Shown: positions 1 through 12,033 of the stretch, in pieces
How positions within the stretch are numbered: position 1 is the first letter of the stretch
How the letters are laid out: every line of letters starts with the position of its first letter
Assembly: GCF_023278565.1 (NCBI RefSeq)
Contig: NC_064682.1
Coordinates: 1,922,001 to 1,986,000, forward strand
Reading direction: 5' to 3'
DNA: 64,000 nucleotides
Source: Colletotrichum lupini
Lineage: Eukaryota; Ascomycota; Sordariomycetes; Glomerellales; Glomerellaceae
The notes under the pieces: generated by a model
The model's input: the letters and a program-made list of their open reading frames with translations, nothing else
Told to the model about the DNA's origin: nothing
The model's database searches: none
Translations under genes and position numbers: made by a program

Positions 1-1111
1 TCCCCAGCGAGGATCCGGCTCGGCCATTCTCGTGTCTCCACGGCAGAGGGGCAACCCGGTGCTCGCATCTCTCAAGTCGATGCCATGGGAGTACAGCGAT
101 ATTCTGGGTGACTACGGTCTTGGTTTGACGACATGTGCATTGTTTCTGAGGTAGGTTCACTACTCAACCAATTCCCTCAAGCTACCTACCTTCCTACCTT
201 AATGGCAGGCATGCTAACCCGTATCTGCATTCAGTCTGAAGTACCACCGCCTCCATCCCGAGTATATCCATACGAGAATCAGGAATCTTCAAGGGAAATA
301 CAACCTACGTCTCGTACTGACTATGGTTGATATTCCAAACCACGAGGAGGTCTTGCGCGAGTTGTCCAAGACCTCATTGGTCAACAACGTCACCCTCATT
401 CTTTGCTGGTCAGCTGCCGAGGCCGCGCGATACCTCGAGCTGTACAAGTCGTACGAGCACGCCAATTTCAACGCCATCCGCGGCCAACAAGCGTCGACGT
501 ATGCGGAGAAGCTCGTCGAGTTCGTCACGGTTCCCAGGAGCGTCAACAAGTCGGATGCCGTTGCCCTGGTCAGTAACTTTGGTAGCTTGAAGAACGCCAT
601 CAATGCGAATCCCGAGGAGATTGGCCTGCTAGCTGGCTGGGGCGCTGTCAAGGTCAACAAATGGGTCAAGGCTGTCGAGGAGCCTTTCCGAGCACAAAAA
701 TCTGGCAAGCGACAGCTGGATCGATCAGACCGCACCGAGGACGGGAGGCCGTCGCAAGCATCGAGGTTGGATCAAGCTGTGCCTCTCAGCAGAGTCCCGC
801 TTCGTGAGATGTCTATGAGAGACTCATCGAGAGGCTCACCTGCAGTGGGCACGCCAATGACAACCCAGCCCAAGAGGCCTGCCGCCTTGGAGAGAGGCAA
901 TCCGGATCTCGACGAGGACGATGAAGAGGCGATGATCGCCGCCGCTATTGAGGAATCAAGGCGGACTGCTGAGGTGCAAGCACAAGCACAAGCACAGACG
1001 CCGGTGCAGGCGCAGACGCAGACGAAACAAATTGACAGCGCAGGTGCGAAAGACGATGCACTTACAGACGGGGTCGCGGCCGCACTCGCAAAGTTGCGGA
1101 AGCAGGGCTGA
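1..1111 (+). CDS. rad10: DNA excision repair protein Rad10/ERCC1, 3' part (5' end outside window)
   Basis: This is the C-terminal part of the Rad10/ERCC1/Swi10 family. The family is the non-catalytic partner of the XPF/Rad1 nuclease, which cuts 5' of lesions in nucleotide excision repair and acts in interstrand crosslink and single-strand-annealing repair. Exon 1 (in frame from base 2) ends at 150 and reads [20 protein letters not shown], a family hallmark at the start of the central domain. An intron spans 151-234, and exon 2 continues with [15 protein letters not shown] and the [17 protein letters not shown] stretch. A tandem helix-hairpin-helix region follows (around [22 protein letters not shown]), the XPF-binding part in relatives. 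The last 130 residues are a fungal-type disordered tail with an [14 protein letters not shown] low-complexity run encoded by a CAAGCA-like repeat. The tail also contains an acidic [10 protein letters not shown] segment resembling a ubiquitin-interacting motif. The stop codon is at 1109-1111. Confidence 0.93.
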
Positions 1112-3203
1112 ATACCTGTATTCTCTAGGCTATCTCGCTTTTTCGTACAGCCCCAGAAACACGACACAGCCTTGGAGATTGTGGGCTAAAGTCTAATCGA
1201 CGTTTCGAAAGGACGGCACACCTTACAAGAGACGGATTCGCGTGTATGGCATTTTCCCTTGGTGTTCCGCGAGGCACCTTTCGCATAAGAAAGAGGAAAC
1301 TCCATGACTCGTTGGGATTCGAAGAAGAGCATAAATGCGGCTTCGAGAGGAAGAACGAATCAAACGACGAAGTAAACTTTGCGTACTTCTGAAGCGACCC
1401 TTGCTTCGTCGGTGGGCCAATCACGACGATGCCGACCGGGAAACAGGACGCATTCATCAGACGATTCGCCCGGTAGGAAAACGAAGTCCGTCTGTAGAAG
1501 CATGCCATCCAAGTCAGATCTACCTAGGATTTCCAACGCTGTCTTGGGCGTATCAACAGAGCAGGTGGGGGGCTGTATGCTATGCTCAATAGAGGTCGTG
1601 TTCGCGGGTTCGCGCAGTGCGGGGGCGGCCTCGACACGGATTTGCAGGTACCGAACTCAAAGTCAAGAGTTGGAGATGAAGATCGTCACGCACGCATCTG
1701 TTATTTCTCCAATGTCACCCTTCTGACCAAGTCAAGTGGTTGACATGGGACGAGCTGGCGGACCTTAGTTCTGACGCCGCGCCATTTCTCCCTATCACGA
1801 TTGACATTTGATCTTTGGTTTGTGTAACTCTTGGGCAACTTGCCAAAGGACTAAAACTATTGATGCGCTACTCCTTGCTCTTACATGAAAATCAAATAGG
1901 CACTGCATCGACGCCGAGCATGCAGAGCCTCCGAGATCCAATGATCAGTAGCTCCGATCATCCCCGGCTAGATTAAGCCGGGTATAGCGGCCGTCGGCAC
2001 AACCAAGTAGTCTTCTGATCCGCCCGCGCCAAGGCCAAAGGCCGCAGTCGGTCGATATCTGGAGGCCATGGAAATTGACTCTCGGTTGAAGCGCATCTCC
2101 AAAGTTCCGAGGAGACACTGCCTCATACGGAAGGTCAACAAGTTTACACCTTACAACACCTTGTGGTCGGGGCATTGTACGAGGGCCCAGAACATCCCCT
2201 CATTCCTATCCCTCGGAGGCTCGGGTATTGCAACTCGCCAGCATTTGTTTCCTTGACTTCATCTGCCCGTATGCAACTGCAACTGCAACGCAACGCTGCA
2301 TTTAACTTTGGGTAGCACTCACTGGACAAGGGGCCTTTCCCAAGTTTCCCCCCAACAGCTGCTCCGCACGTGCTTGATTCACCAGGGACGTCCGTGCCTG
2401 GCGACTTTGCCATTTCGAGATGAGCAGCGACGAACCTGGGCAAGATCTTCTCTGCGCGTGTTTGATGCCAGTCATTACGGCCACCAGCGGACTCGGCCCG
2501 CGTGGACGGCTCATCACTCGCCCTACCAATGGTGTAACCCCCGTTCGAATAAGAACAGTTCGTCTGACTCCTGGGTGTTAGATGCACTCATAGTCTCATT
2601 CTACTGGGGTGGTGGTGGGACCTTGGGGAGGTGGAGGGTGGTATCCAAAGGAACAATAATCAGGAGGGCGAAGATGAGCCGGAGATGGGAAGGGAAAGAC
2701 ACCGGATCGCGAGGACCACTTACCATGTCGAATGGACACAACAAACCCAACGTTGCAGACGCAGAAAGCCGACAGAAGCAGGAGAAGAAGCAGGGGCAGC
2801 TGGTGTGTGGAAAAAAAAGATCCCGACGATGAGACATGGAGCAGGGGCGAACGCAAAGTCCGGGGGACTATGGATGAGAAACAGAGTTTATTCATCTCAT
2901 GCTGTGCCTGCGCGAAAGTGTTCCCAGTCTCCGGGTCCTCCCTCCCGAAGTTTCCCAGAGTTTGCCGATTCCTGGGGGTTGCGTGATTCCAACACACCCC
3001 CGACTGACCCATTGTCATTTTATTAGCCTTTGCGCGCCCCAATAATGCAGTCGACGGTAGAGATATATATTTGACCACAGCCTCTCTCCTTCCCTCACTA
3101 TCGTTCGTCGTTTGTCCGCACCCTGCTCCGTCTGTAGTCTCAGTCTCTTTCTGCTTCCCAGGACCGACATCTAATAGCTTGGAGGCTTCTCGTCGCGAAC
3201 ACG
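1112..3203. other. Intergenic region between rad10 and the GH47 gene
   Basis: I see no supportable gene in these 2.1 kb. Open frames up to about 200 codons exist on both strands but lack recognisable domains, coherent exon structure or matching codon bias. The right-hand part, from about 3060, should hold the promoter and leader of the GH47 gene: a TATA-like stretch lies at 3063-3071, followed by a CT-rich leader. Confidence 0.6.
3062..3071 (+). promoter_or_regulatory. TATA-like element upstream of the GH47 gene
   Basis: A GATATATATT stretch lies about 135 bases before the GH47 start codon and is followed by a pyrimidine-rich stretch typical of fungal transcription start regions. The assignment rests on position and composition only. 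Confidence 0.3.
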
Positions 3204-4947
3204 ATGCACCTGTCAATGCGCGGACTGGCCGTCGCCGGGCTCCTCGCCCAGGCGTCAGCCTCCCCTCAATCTCTTCTACAGGCCGCCGCGCCGCAGTATG
3301 TCAACCAGCCCGAGAGGGCGGCAGCCGTCAAGGAAGCCTTCCAGCGCTCGTGGGACGGGTACCGCAAGTTCGCCTTCCCCAATGACACGCTCAAGCCGGT
3401 GTCGAACACGGCCGAGAATGACCGGTACGTTCTTAGTCGTTTGCTCCACATGAGACAGAGCGCAAAGAACCCCGTTTCCTGACCATGTTTTGCTGTAGGA
3501 ATGGTTGGGGTGCGAGTGCTGTGGACGCCTTGAGTACTGCCATCCTTATGGAGAACAAGGACGTTGTGGGACAGATTCTAGACTTTATACCGACCATCAA
3601 CTTCAACGTGACGGATAGCGAGGTCTCTCTGTTTGAGACGACTATCCGATATCTTGGCGGCATGTTGGCAGGTGAGACAGGCTTCCCAATGTAAAAAGGT
3701 GGTGTTTCTCTCGTAAAGCTAATACAATTGAATAGGACATGACTTGCTGAAAGGACCACTCAAAGATGTCGCCAGTAATCAGACCGGCGTAGACAATCTT
3801 CTCGCGCAGTCGAAGAAACTTGCAGACAATCTCAAAGTCGCGTTCGATACAGCAACCGGCATCCCCGATAACACGCTCATCTACGATCCCAAGCCGCGCA
3901 AGAAGGGCTCCGACACGAACGGCATTGCGACCATTGGGACCTTGGTGCTGGAGTGGACTCGCCTGAGCGACCTAACGGGGGACAAGCAATACGCGGATCT
4001 GTCACAGAAGGGCGAGAATTTCCTCCTAAAGCCCAACGAGGAGGTGTTCCCCGGCCTGTTGGGTACGGACGTCTTCATCTCGAACGGGACATTTGCGGAT
4101 CGGTCCGGTGGCTGGAACGGAGGCACCGACAGTTTCTACGAATACCTCATCAAGATGTGGGTGTACGACCAGAACCGGTTTTCGCTCTACAAGGAGCGCT
4201 GGATCGCTGCGGCCGATTCATCGATCAAGTTCTTGGCGTCGAGCCCGACTACTCGGCCTGATTTGACGTTCTTGGCGGCGTACAACAACGCGAACCTGAG
4301 ATTCGTCAGCAGCCATCGTAAGTTTGCACCGCTTCTTTTTGGCCATGGTCGACTGCTAACAAGCTCGTCTAGTTGCGTGCTTCGATGGTGGCAACTTTAT
4401 TCTCGGTGGTCTTGTTCTCAAGGAGCAAAAATACGTCGACTTTGGCATCAAGCTGACCGAGGGCTGCCGCGAGACGTACAAACAGACGGCGACTGGAATC
4501 GGGCCAGAAATCTTCCGCTGGCAAGACGACAGGCCGCCGGTGAACAAGACGCTCAACCCGGACCCGCCCGCGAACCAGACAGAGTTCTACAAAAAGGCAG
4601 GCTTCTGGATCAGAGAGGACGGCGCGGGCTACGTCCTCCGACCCGAGGTCATTGAGAGCTACTACTACGCCTACCGCGCCACCGGCGACAGCAAGTACCA
4701 GGACTGGGCGTGGGACGCTTTCCTGGCGATCAATAAGACGTGCAGCGCGGGAAGCGGCTTCTCGTCCATCACCAACGTCCAGGATCCGAAGGGAGGGTCA
4801 TTCGACGACTTCCAGGAAAGTTTCTGGTTCGCCGAGGTTCTCAAGTACAGCTACCTGATCCAGGCCACGGATGCCAAAGTCCAAGTTGAAGTAGCGGACA
4901 ACAAGTTTGTTTTCAACACCGAGGCGCATCCGTTCCAGATCGCTTAG
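3204..4947 (+). CDS. Secreted class I alpha-1,2-mannosidase (GH47)
   Basis: This is a glycoside hydrolase family 47 enzyme, which removes alpha-1,2-linked mannose from N-glycans (Man9 to Man5 trimming) using Ca2+. Four exons, 3204-3424, 3499-3671, 3736-4317 and 4373-4947, give 516 residues. An N-terminal signal peptide ([20 protein letters not shown]) and the absence of a membrane anchor or HDEL-type tail suggest a secreted enzyme like the Aspergillus msdS type. Family landmarks are [38 protein letters not shown], the Cys pair in LACFDGG and [24 protein letters not shown], and the C-terminal NTEAHPF, whose Thr binds the calcium. There are several N-glycosylation sequons. The start was chosen for the signal peptide. 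Reading straight through any of the introns breaks the frame, and removing them restores family motifs such as [11 protein letters not shown]. Confidence 0.95.
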
Positions 4948-5145
4948 AAAGCGAAGACTTGTACCGGGAGAAGAAGGCCGAGGTTGTGGTGATGCATGCA
5001 TTGATGAGCGAGAGGTGGGACGGTAATATTGATAGTTGGGCATAGATACCCATTATGAATAATTGCATTTTCTTTTTTGTTTTGAAGTTCATACCGAAGT
5101 CTTCTCCGTATACATGATCTTTCTGGTTTCGTTGTCTATACTGGG

Positions 5146-5394
5146 CTATGAGCCGCCGTCTCTCTTGGCGTATTCCTCCTCCATGGCCTCCTCGTAGAGC
5201 CGGTCGGCCTCGAGCTCGGCTTCCGTCTTGGGGCGGGTGGTGCCGGCTCCCGTGTTTGCGCCGGCGCCGGTAGCTTGGCCCGTGTGTTGCTGGCTCTGTC
5301 CGACTGTTTCTGTGGTACTAGACTGAGCTGGTTGTGTCTTTGTAGGTTCGTCTTCTGGGACGTTGGGGACGCCTAGTTTGATTGGGAGACCCAT
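5146..5394 (-). CDS. Small hypothetical protein (82 aa), acidic C-terminus
   Basis: This is a single-exon 82-residue protein of unknown function. It begins MGLPIKLGVPNVPEDEP, continues with a Thr/Gln/Gly/Ala-rich disordered middle (residues about 18-54), and ends in a charged helix, KTEAELEADRLYEEAMEEEY. The structured ends and flexible middle look like a real conserved small protein and not a random frame. The gene is tail-to-tail with the GH47 gene, about 200 bases from its stop. The leader on its right is purine-rich with a GAGGAT repeat near 5496-5516, and a TACGGAGTA motif lies 44 bases before the start codon. I cannot assign a role; a cytosolic or nuclear short disordered factor is possible. 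Confidence 0.65.
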   Translation of the reverse strand: MGLPIKLGVPNVPEDEPTKTQPAQSSTTETVGQSQQHTGQATGAGANTGAGTTRPKTEAELEADRLYEEAMEEEYAKRDGGS

Positions 5395-7735
5395 TGCGAT
5401 GACGTAGTGTGGGGTGTGTGAGGCGAGGAATGGAATGTACGGAGTATGTATCTGTGGAGAGTGGGAGTTGGTTTAGGGTGAGAGAGTTGGGTGAGGATGA
5501 GGATGAGGATGGGTGTTTGTGAAGAGAAGTGTGGCTGGGATGAGGCTGGTGTATGTAATGTATTTATGGGGAAGGAAGTTTGTAAGGTAGGAGAATGGAA
5601 GATTCCATGTGGCAGTGATGGGTAGCTAGAAGAGTCCGCATAGACTTGCGTCTGCCTTTGCTCGTGTGCTCGTCAAACAGTCACCTGTGGCGAATCACGG
5701 GAGGGAGCCGGCAGAGCTGTTCAGCTGCCCTAGGGACGCATCGAGCTCCGCTATTCGCCGTGTGTGGGTAAAGGTAGTTCGGATCCGAACTAATGGCCGG
5801 GGACTAGAAGTGTCTTGTCCTTCGAGCCGATCCGCCCCACCTGTTATCTCTGGGATCAGCACTGGACGGAGGTCCAAAGCCACACATATACACCGCAAGC
5901 TTGATAAGGTAGGGGAAGGTGAGATGCGTGGGTGTCAGGCAGGCAGAGAGGTATGGCACGTAGGTTGTGGAATGTACTTCCGTACACGTGCTGTGTTCAC
6001 CGGGCAGCCGGAATCGAGATTTGAAGTGAGACGATTGCTTTTGGTCTCTTTAATTTAGAGGTTGGCTCATGTTTTGTGATCTAGATTGTCTTGAAAGTTT
6101 GGAACACTCGTGTCTCTCTCTCACTCTGTTTCTGTGTGTGTATGTGTCTTGCGCACGTCGGGAAGTGGGTGAGAGAGGAAACAATTTAGAAGGTTGAGCT
6201 ACCGTTCTGGATGAGACATGGCAAACACAGGATGTATTCCCCGAAAGGCAATTGCTCGAAACTTTGCTTGCAATGGAGAGTCGAAAAAGTCAAAGCATAC
6301 TGCGTGCAACGCTTTGGCTCTCGAGTCCTTGAGTAAGAGTTCAAGGTAAGGGGCCATGGGATGTGATTTGCGGATAAGGCCCAATGCTACGGCAGTATTT
6401 TTGCAATCTGCAGTCTGTAAAGTCAAAGGGTCTCCGGTGGGATGAGTCCTGGAAAAGTCAGGGACGACATTGCGACATTACCTATGACATTTTGTGAGAT
6501 AGGGTTCTACGGCAACGTCGTTCTTGGTGAAATGTGTGTATGTGCGCCTCGGCCACCAAGAGACACAAGACACTGCCTACTCTAAATCGACTCGACTGGG
6601 CCACGTAGGACCTGTCTCACTCTCGATTCAATCGTACTGCGCCGCTCTGTCACGTTATGCAGTGACGTTTTTCCTTTCTTTTTCTTTTTCCCCTTCGCAG
6701 TTGTCTGGTGACTGAAGGGAAGAGTCGCCATTCTGATTCGACTCGTGCAAGTCAGTAGTCACCCCAATTACAGAACAGAATACGGAAGAAGGTGAACAAG
6801 GTGCATCCAGATCAGCCAGGAACCATTTTGGATACCCAACGGGCCAGTGAGAGCGTTTGGATTTCGAATTTCCCGTCTCCCGTCGGCGCCGAGCACCGAG
6901 CGGCGATTTCCCCCTCGGACTTTTCTCTCTCGACCAACTACCTTTTGCAGTAAGCGATTGACCGTGCAATTACATGGCCCCAGTCAGGATGAGCATGCTT
7001 ATTCTCTCTTCACCGTCTTCTCTTTCCCCCTGTCCTCCCTCTCTATGTACACTACTGTGGTAGGCTTCTAGATGAAGATTAGCCCCCCCTTTACCACAGT
7101 ACGACTCGGCGCTGCGAAATAAACGCCGGAAGACCGGCCGTATGACCCCCGGAGGGTCGGCCGGTTGCACCGCGAACCAATCAATAGCGAATGTAGACGC
7201 AGTGAGAAACCCAAAAGAGGAAACGTAGTTATGTAAAGCAAAGGTAAAGCGGAGGTAACCATGCAGTTTGGTCCGTCACGGTGCTCCGAGTTGCGTTTAA
7301 GGATATAAGAGGTACGTACTCCGTACCTGTCCGTCCGTGCTTCCGAGCTTTGGTGGGGCACTCCCGAGCCAGAGGACCAATGAAGGACACTACAATCAGT
7401 GCTTACCTCTGGGTCTGGCCAATCATCGATCGGCCGTTGCTGATTACACGTCCGAATGGTAACACCGGGTCGCAAGGTGGCCTGCGACCCCTGCAGCCTC
7501 TGGGATCGGGGGCGCTCGAACTGGGCCCTTGCTAATGGCTTTCTGGGTCGCATTGAGCAACAAGCTACACCATAGGCTGCTTTTTTGCTTGTCATGGGCG
7601 AGACTCGAGGCAAGCTTGGCCTTTTTTTTCACTTCTGGGGCTTTGTAAGTTTCGTTTTTGTTGCCCCATTACTTGACATTCTTCTAGTCAAAGTACCTTG
7701 ATTCTGCTTAGCTTTGATATGTAAGGGCAAGAAGA

Positions 7736-7751
7736 GGGGGGGGGGGGGGGA
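7736..7751 (+). repeat. Poly-G tract (16 G)
   Basis: An uninterrupted run of G lies about 490 bases upstream of the CCC1 start codon. It could affect nucleosome positioning or fold as a G-quadruplex. Its length may be uncertain because homopolymers sequence poorly. Confidence 0.8.
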
Positions 7752-8220
7752 CGGTACCTTGAGAAAGAAAGTCAAACGTTCCCAGGTCTCGAGGAATTTA
7801 AACTGACGGATGGTTGCCCTCTTACACCACTCTCGATCTGACACTGGAATGCCAACTGATCTCGTCCCTTCATACTACTTCATACTACATCATCCAGACC
7901 TGTGAACAACTCGATTCAACCAAAACAAAACAAACAAGCCTGTCTCACTACCCCGGACTCGAGTTCTCTCTCTCGATTCTCCTACTAAAACCCGAGCTTA
8001 CACCTCGGCGATTTACAAGTCGAAAGAAGCTTCTCTTTCCCTCGGACGTGCTTCGACAACGGGTCTACAGGATCAGGGCGAGAGAAGATTGAGATACATC
8101 AGATTAACCCTGCCTGGACTTCGACACCACGCTCCCATCTCGATAACACATCAGCATCAGGGAACCCGGCTTACATTCCCCCTCTCTCTTCTCTCAAAGA
8201 GAAGAGCTATACTTACCATT

Positions 8221-8239
8221 ACATCACATCACATCACAC
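8221..8239 (+). repeat. ACATC pentamer microsatellite in the CCC1 leader
   Basis: Three to four copies of ACATC end four bases before the CCC1-like start codon. This places the repeat in the 5' untranslated leader; it is A/C-rich and unstructured, which usually favours scanning. Confidence 0.7.
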
Positions 8240-8242
8240 AAA

Positions 8243-9291
8243 ATGGGTCTCGTCACATTGAAAAACCTCCTCTTCGGCCGCACGCCGCCCCCGACGCGCG
8301 CCAAAACCGTCAACGGCCGCGCCGAGAGCACAATGTCGGATGAGACTATCGTCGACAGCGGCGACCTCGAGAGGCAACCCCTGCTGCGGCCCAGCGACCG
8401 GACCGTCTCGACAGCGACCATGGCGACGGCGACGTCAGAAACGTCCACCACATCCACGAGAGTCTCGGAGAGCGACTCGCGCAGCTTCCGCCTCGACGCT
8501 CGCATGATTTCCGACGCCACTATTGGACTGTCTGACGGCTTGACGGTGCCGTTTGCCCTCACGGCCGGTCTATCAGCGCTGGGACAGACAAAGGTTGTCA
8601 TCTTTGGCGGTATGGCAGAGTTGATTGCCGGTGCTATTTCAATGGGTCTCGGTGGCTACCTTGGAGCCAAGAGCGAAGCGTAAGTTCTTCTCCATAGTTT
8701 TGACGATATGCTTGGAGAGCATCACTAACACTCAAACCTAATAGTGCGTCCTACAAGGAAACCCGCAGCGAATGCACCCGCCTAACCCAAGACGACCCGG
8801 CCATGGCCCGCGCCCAGGTCCTCGAGGTTCTCGAACCTTACGACCTCCCCAAACAGACCCTCGAAGATGTAACAGACCACCTCTCAACTTCGCCCCGGCT
8901 TATCGACTTCCTCATGCAATTCCACCACTGCGAGCAGGAACCGGCCTCCAACCGCGCCTTCATCTCCGCTCTCACCATCGCCGCCGGCTACCTCCTCGGC
9001 GGTCTCATCCCGCTATTCCCCTACTTCTTCGTCCCAGCCGAGGACGTTTACCTGGCGCTCTACATATCCGTCGCTGTCATGGCCGTCGCGCTGTTCGCTT
9101 TTGGCTACGTCAAGACGTGTATCGTCTCGGGTTGGTCCGGTTTGCGGTGCGTGAGGCAGGCTGTTGTCGGCGGGTTGGAGATGGTTGTCGTCGGTGGTGC
9201 GGCGGCGGGTGCGGCAATGGGGTTGGTGAAAGCTTTTGATCAGCTGGCGCAGTCTGATGATGTGTCTGCGTTGGCGAGCAAGATTTTCTAA
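8243..9291 (+). CDS. ccc1: CCC1/VIT1-family vacuolar iron/manganese transporter
   Basis: This is a member of the VIT1/CCC1 family, which moves cytosolic Fe2+ and Mn2+ into the vacuole for storage and detoxification. Two exons, 8243-8679 and 8745-9291, encode 327 residues. The first 85 residues are Ser/Thr-rich and disordered. The first transmembrane segment contains the family signature DATIGLSDGLTVPFALTAGL. A second segment follows (FGGMAELIAGAISMGLGGYL), ending in the conserved GAKSEA. The metal-binding cytosolic helix pair comes next (SYKETRSECTRL and QVLEVLEPYDLPKQTLEDV), then three more membrane segments including ISALTIAAGYLLGGLIPLFPY. The intron splits an Ala codon. The predicted length matches Ccc1 proteins. 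Iron-dependent repression by a GATA factor is usual for the family, but I did not identify a site. Confidence 0.94.
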
Positions 9292-10033
9292 TACCCTCAC
9301 ACCTATTTTCTTTTTCTACTCATTTTCTCGACTCATGTCGTCTGTCTGGACAAGCTCCTTTTTCTTACTTCAATACCTCTACTCTTCTGTTTATTCTCTT
9401 TGTCTAGGGTGTACACGGGATGTGTTACACGCCATCAGGGTGGTAGGAGGCACAGGAAAACTCGGACCGGGGGTTCAGGTCAGGGCAAAGGAAAATCTCC
9501 CATGTTTGCATTGTTTAGCGTGGTACGCGGTTACACCAAGGGAACCATATTATCCCAGAGTCGCCTTCCAGATCGAGAAGATGGTTAGGTCGCAGCGATG
9601 CGAAGGAGGGCGGCGTCGGCGTCGAAGAGTCTCACGAAACTATGGGATATGACAGCAAGGACAGCTGCAGGGGAAGCCAGATTTTACTAGATAGACCATC
9701 TATTAAAACAAGACTGAGACAAGTTCTCTCTTCCACAGTTTATTCAATACATTGATCAAGTACGGTGACTTGACCGCTGCCTCAGCCCTACTAGAGCTTG
9801 GTCAGGAGATTCACTCTCTCGATGCCTCCTGCACTGGACAGCAGTCGACTGCTGTGCCGATGCTGAAAGTAATTGTTTCTGGGTCCTTATTCATTCATGT
9901 TTGCTTACATCGTTACTTGCTAAAGGAGTTCATTGCCATACAACTGCGCCTCTACAGACTAGACCTGTCTCTTTTGGTACCACATCTTCGACTCTTCCTC
10001 CCGTATCCTATAGCCAGCCTGCTCCCAACTTGC
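9292..10033. other. Convergent 3' regions of the CCC1 and fasciclin genes
   Basis: These 740 bases lie between the two convergent stop codons and probably hold the 3' untranslated regions. I see no additional gene here. Confidence 0.6.
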
Positions 10034-11221
10034 TTATTTGGGCACCACCCAAACCACGCTGGGCGTGGTTGGCAGGGGCTCATAATGCAAAAAGGCCTTC
10101 CTCTTGGCGGCTCGCCATCTAACGGCTTTGATGACACCAATGATGAAGACACCTGAAATAACAGTGAGCCCAACGACAGCCCGGGCAATGTCTTCACGTA
10201 ATCCCCAAGGAGCTCCAATGGTGCCAGGAGGTGAGCCATGGTGAGGATCTAAGTGCGTCAGTACGGAAGTCTACGAGGCATTGGGCAGAATAGAAGACAT
10301 ACCTGTCTCCGGTGACAGCAGCTCATCGACAACATGAGCAACCCCACCGCTAATGAGCACATTTTGCATCGTCACCATCTTGTAGTTAACAAAGATTCGC
10401 CCCTTGGAATCGCCACTGATGGAAATCTTCTTGCCGCTCATCGTCGTCACCATCCTCGGCTCTTGTGGGAAAGATGTGTGGAACAAGACGTGGTTCGGGA
10501 CGACGTGGTCTTTAATGAGCGTCTCTAGTGCCTTGTCACCGAGCGATTCTAGCTTCGAGCGTCCTCTCCAGACGGCCTTGTTCCTTGGGAGGAAAACGGT
10601 TACGTCGTGGAGCTTCTCGAGTACACCATCCATCCGGGACTCGGTGACTACGTTCCAGAATCCGTCGAGTTCTCCCAGGCTGCTTGTCTCTGACAGACTA
10701 CGGGGGAGTACCAGAGCCTGGTTGATTGTGTGAATGACGCCGTATGTGTGGGGAATGTCCGTGTCGACTGTGTGTACGATTTTTTGGTCGCCGGACTCCA
10801 CGCGTAGATTGTGTGAGCCGTCGCAGGTCGCTGTCAACTTGACGACGGCCCCCTTGGAGATGTTCGTTAAGCCTGAGGATGGTTTGAGTGACGACTGGGC
10901 TAGCTGGGTCTCTGTATGAAGTGCGGGAGCCGATGAGAGGTAAGAGCCCTCCAGGAAATGGTACTGCAAGACTCCCCTGGCGATGTCTGGGTCCATGGAG
11001 GTGAGATTCAGGCCCCATTTTGCGAGATAGATGATCGCATCGTCGGTCATAGCCAGGAGTGTGGAGTTTTGTGCCTTCTCGAAGGTGTCCATGAGCTTCA
11101 GGTGTGTAAGGAGGCCGTGGAGCATTGAGGTCGAGCCATGCTTAGCTAGGACGTCTCCGAGAGACTGTGCCGCCGCAGAAGCCAGTAAGACGGCAGTTGT
11201 GGTGTAAGTGAATAGATGCAT
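10034..11221 (-). CDS. Fasciclin-domain protein with C-terminal membrane anchor
   Basis: This is a cell-surface type protein with two FAS1 (fasciclin) domains, a fold used for adhesion and matrix contacts. Exon 1 (10303-11221) starts with a signal peptide, MHLFTYTTTAVLLASAAAQS. FAS1 repeats follow at about residues 20-165 (FEKAQNSTLLAMTDDAI, HTINQALVLPR) and 170-310 (LHDVTVFLPRNKAVW, NVLISGGVAHVVDELL). An intron at 10249-10302 removes an apparent early stop. Exon 2 (10034-10248) then adds a glycine/proline linker, a transmembrane helix (VVGLTVISGVFIIGVI) and a short basic cytosolic tail, for 377 residues in all. Relatives in Pezizomycotina commonly end in such an anchor. The gene converges on the CCC1 gene. 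The start was chosen for the signal peptide; a TATA-like stretch lies at about 11288-11302. Confidence 0.9.
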
Positions 11222-11782
11222 CGTGATTGAGGATTCAAATCAGTCCTGTTCTGGCGTTGGATGCGCGTAGGGATTTTGCAGCCGGTTGCTATATCTACAT
11301 ATACTTTTCCCAGTCGTCCCCAGTCTTGGCTTGGGGTCGTCGTCAGTCTCCTACTCCACCAAGTCTCAGACTCGAACTCTTTTCGGGCATGTAGCCGGTA
11401 GAACGCCTATCTAAGGTTCAACTTATGCTAAGTCAAGATATAAACAGCAAAGGTTACTATGCAGGCAAACGGGCGTACTGGAAAGTGGCAGGTTGATCCT
11501 TGTGTACGATATCGACCGTTTTGACAAACGGATTCTCAATTCGGCAAGGCACTGGAAGCATGACTACTGCGGTATATATCAATGGCCAAGCATGTGATCC
11601 TTGAACAAGTAGTATTAGGAGTAATCTGCCCCAGAAAATTAGGTCTTGATTGTGAAGTGATCGAAGTTGTAAGCTGCTGGGGCTCTCGCGAGTGGGAATA
11701 ATCGTCTAGGCATCTTGAGTTTTGAGCCATAGCGAAGCAACAGAGACACCCACTATAGGATCCATTGACTGGCGAGACTGTC
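11222..11782. other. Upstream region of the fasciclin gene and of the 5S gene
   Basis: These 560 bases contain the fasciclin promoter, with TATA-like sequence near 11290-11302 read on the minus strand. They also contain the upstream side of the 5S rRNA gene, with CTATAG at about 28 bases before its first base. No coding gene is supported. Confidence 0.5.
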
Positions 11783-11901
11783 ACATACGACCATACCCAT
11801 TGGAAAACTCGGGATCCCGTCCGCTCTCCCATAGATAAGCCAATGAGGGCCGGATTAGTAGTTGGGTCGGTGACGACCAGCGAACACCTGGTGATATATG
11901 T
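11783..11901 (+). rRNA. 5S ribosomal RNA gene, dispersed copy 1
   Basis: These 119 bases match the fungal 5S rRNA layout. The gene starts ACATACGACCATA and includes the internal Pol III promoter region AGTAGTTGGGTCGGTGACGA. It ends at a T run (11901-11904) that would stop Pol III. It differs from the copy at 41424 at only four positions. Two of these break base pairs in the terminal helix I (base 6 with 114 and base 8 with 112), so this copy could be a diverged variant or a decaying gene. It sits alone between two protein genes, as dispersed 5S genes do in Neurospora and related fungi. Confidence 0.92.
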
Positions 11902-12033
11902 TTTGACTTTTTGTGCTCACACCTGCTTTAAGGGCACCGGAGACCTGTCAATGGATGCAGATGAGACCGTTTTGGCTAGCCCTTGCACATTCATTTAAAC
12001 CAGGAGGAGGTCTCTAATGAGATTTGAGGAACG

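Larger units (their letters stand above)
5395..8242. other. Intergenic region, two divergent promoters
   Basis: These 2.8 kb separate the divergent small-protein and CCC1 genes. No gene is supported. The region contains TACGGAGTA at 5438-5446, TACTCCGTA at 7317-7325, and a 16-base G run at 7736-7751. From about 7,830 a CT-rich stretch, probably the CCC1 leader, ends in an ACATC repeat just before the start codon. Confidence 0.6.

Noticed and set aside
2596..3216. A 206-codon minus-strand frame overlapping the GH47 leader
   Set aside because: It is composed of reverse-complement CT-rich leader and low-complexity leucine/serine runs, with no domain.
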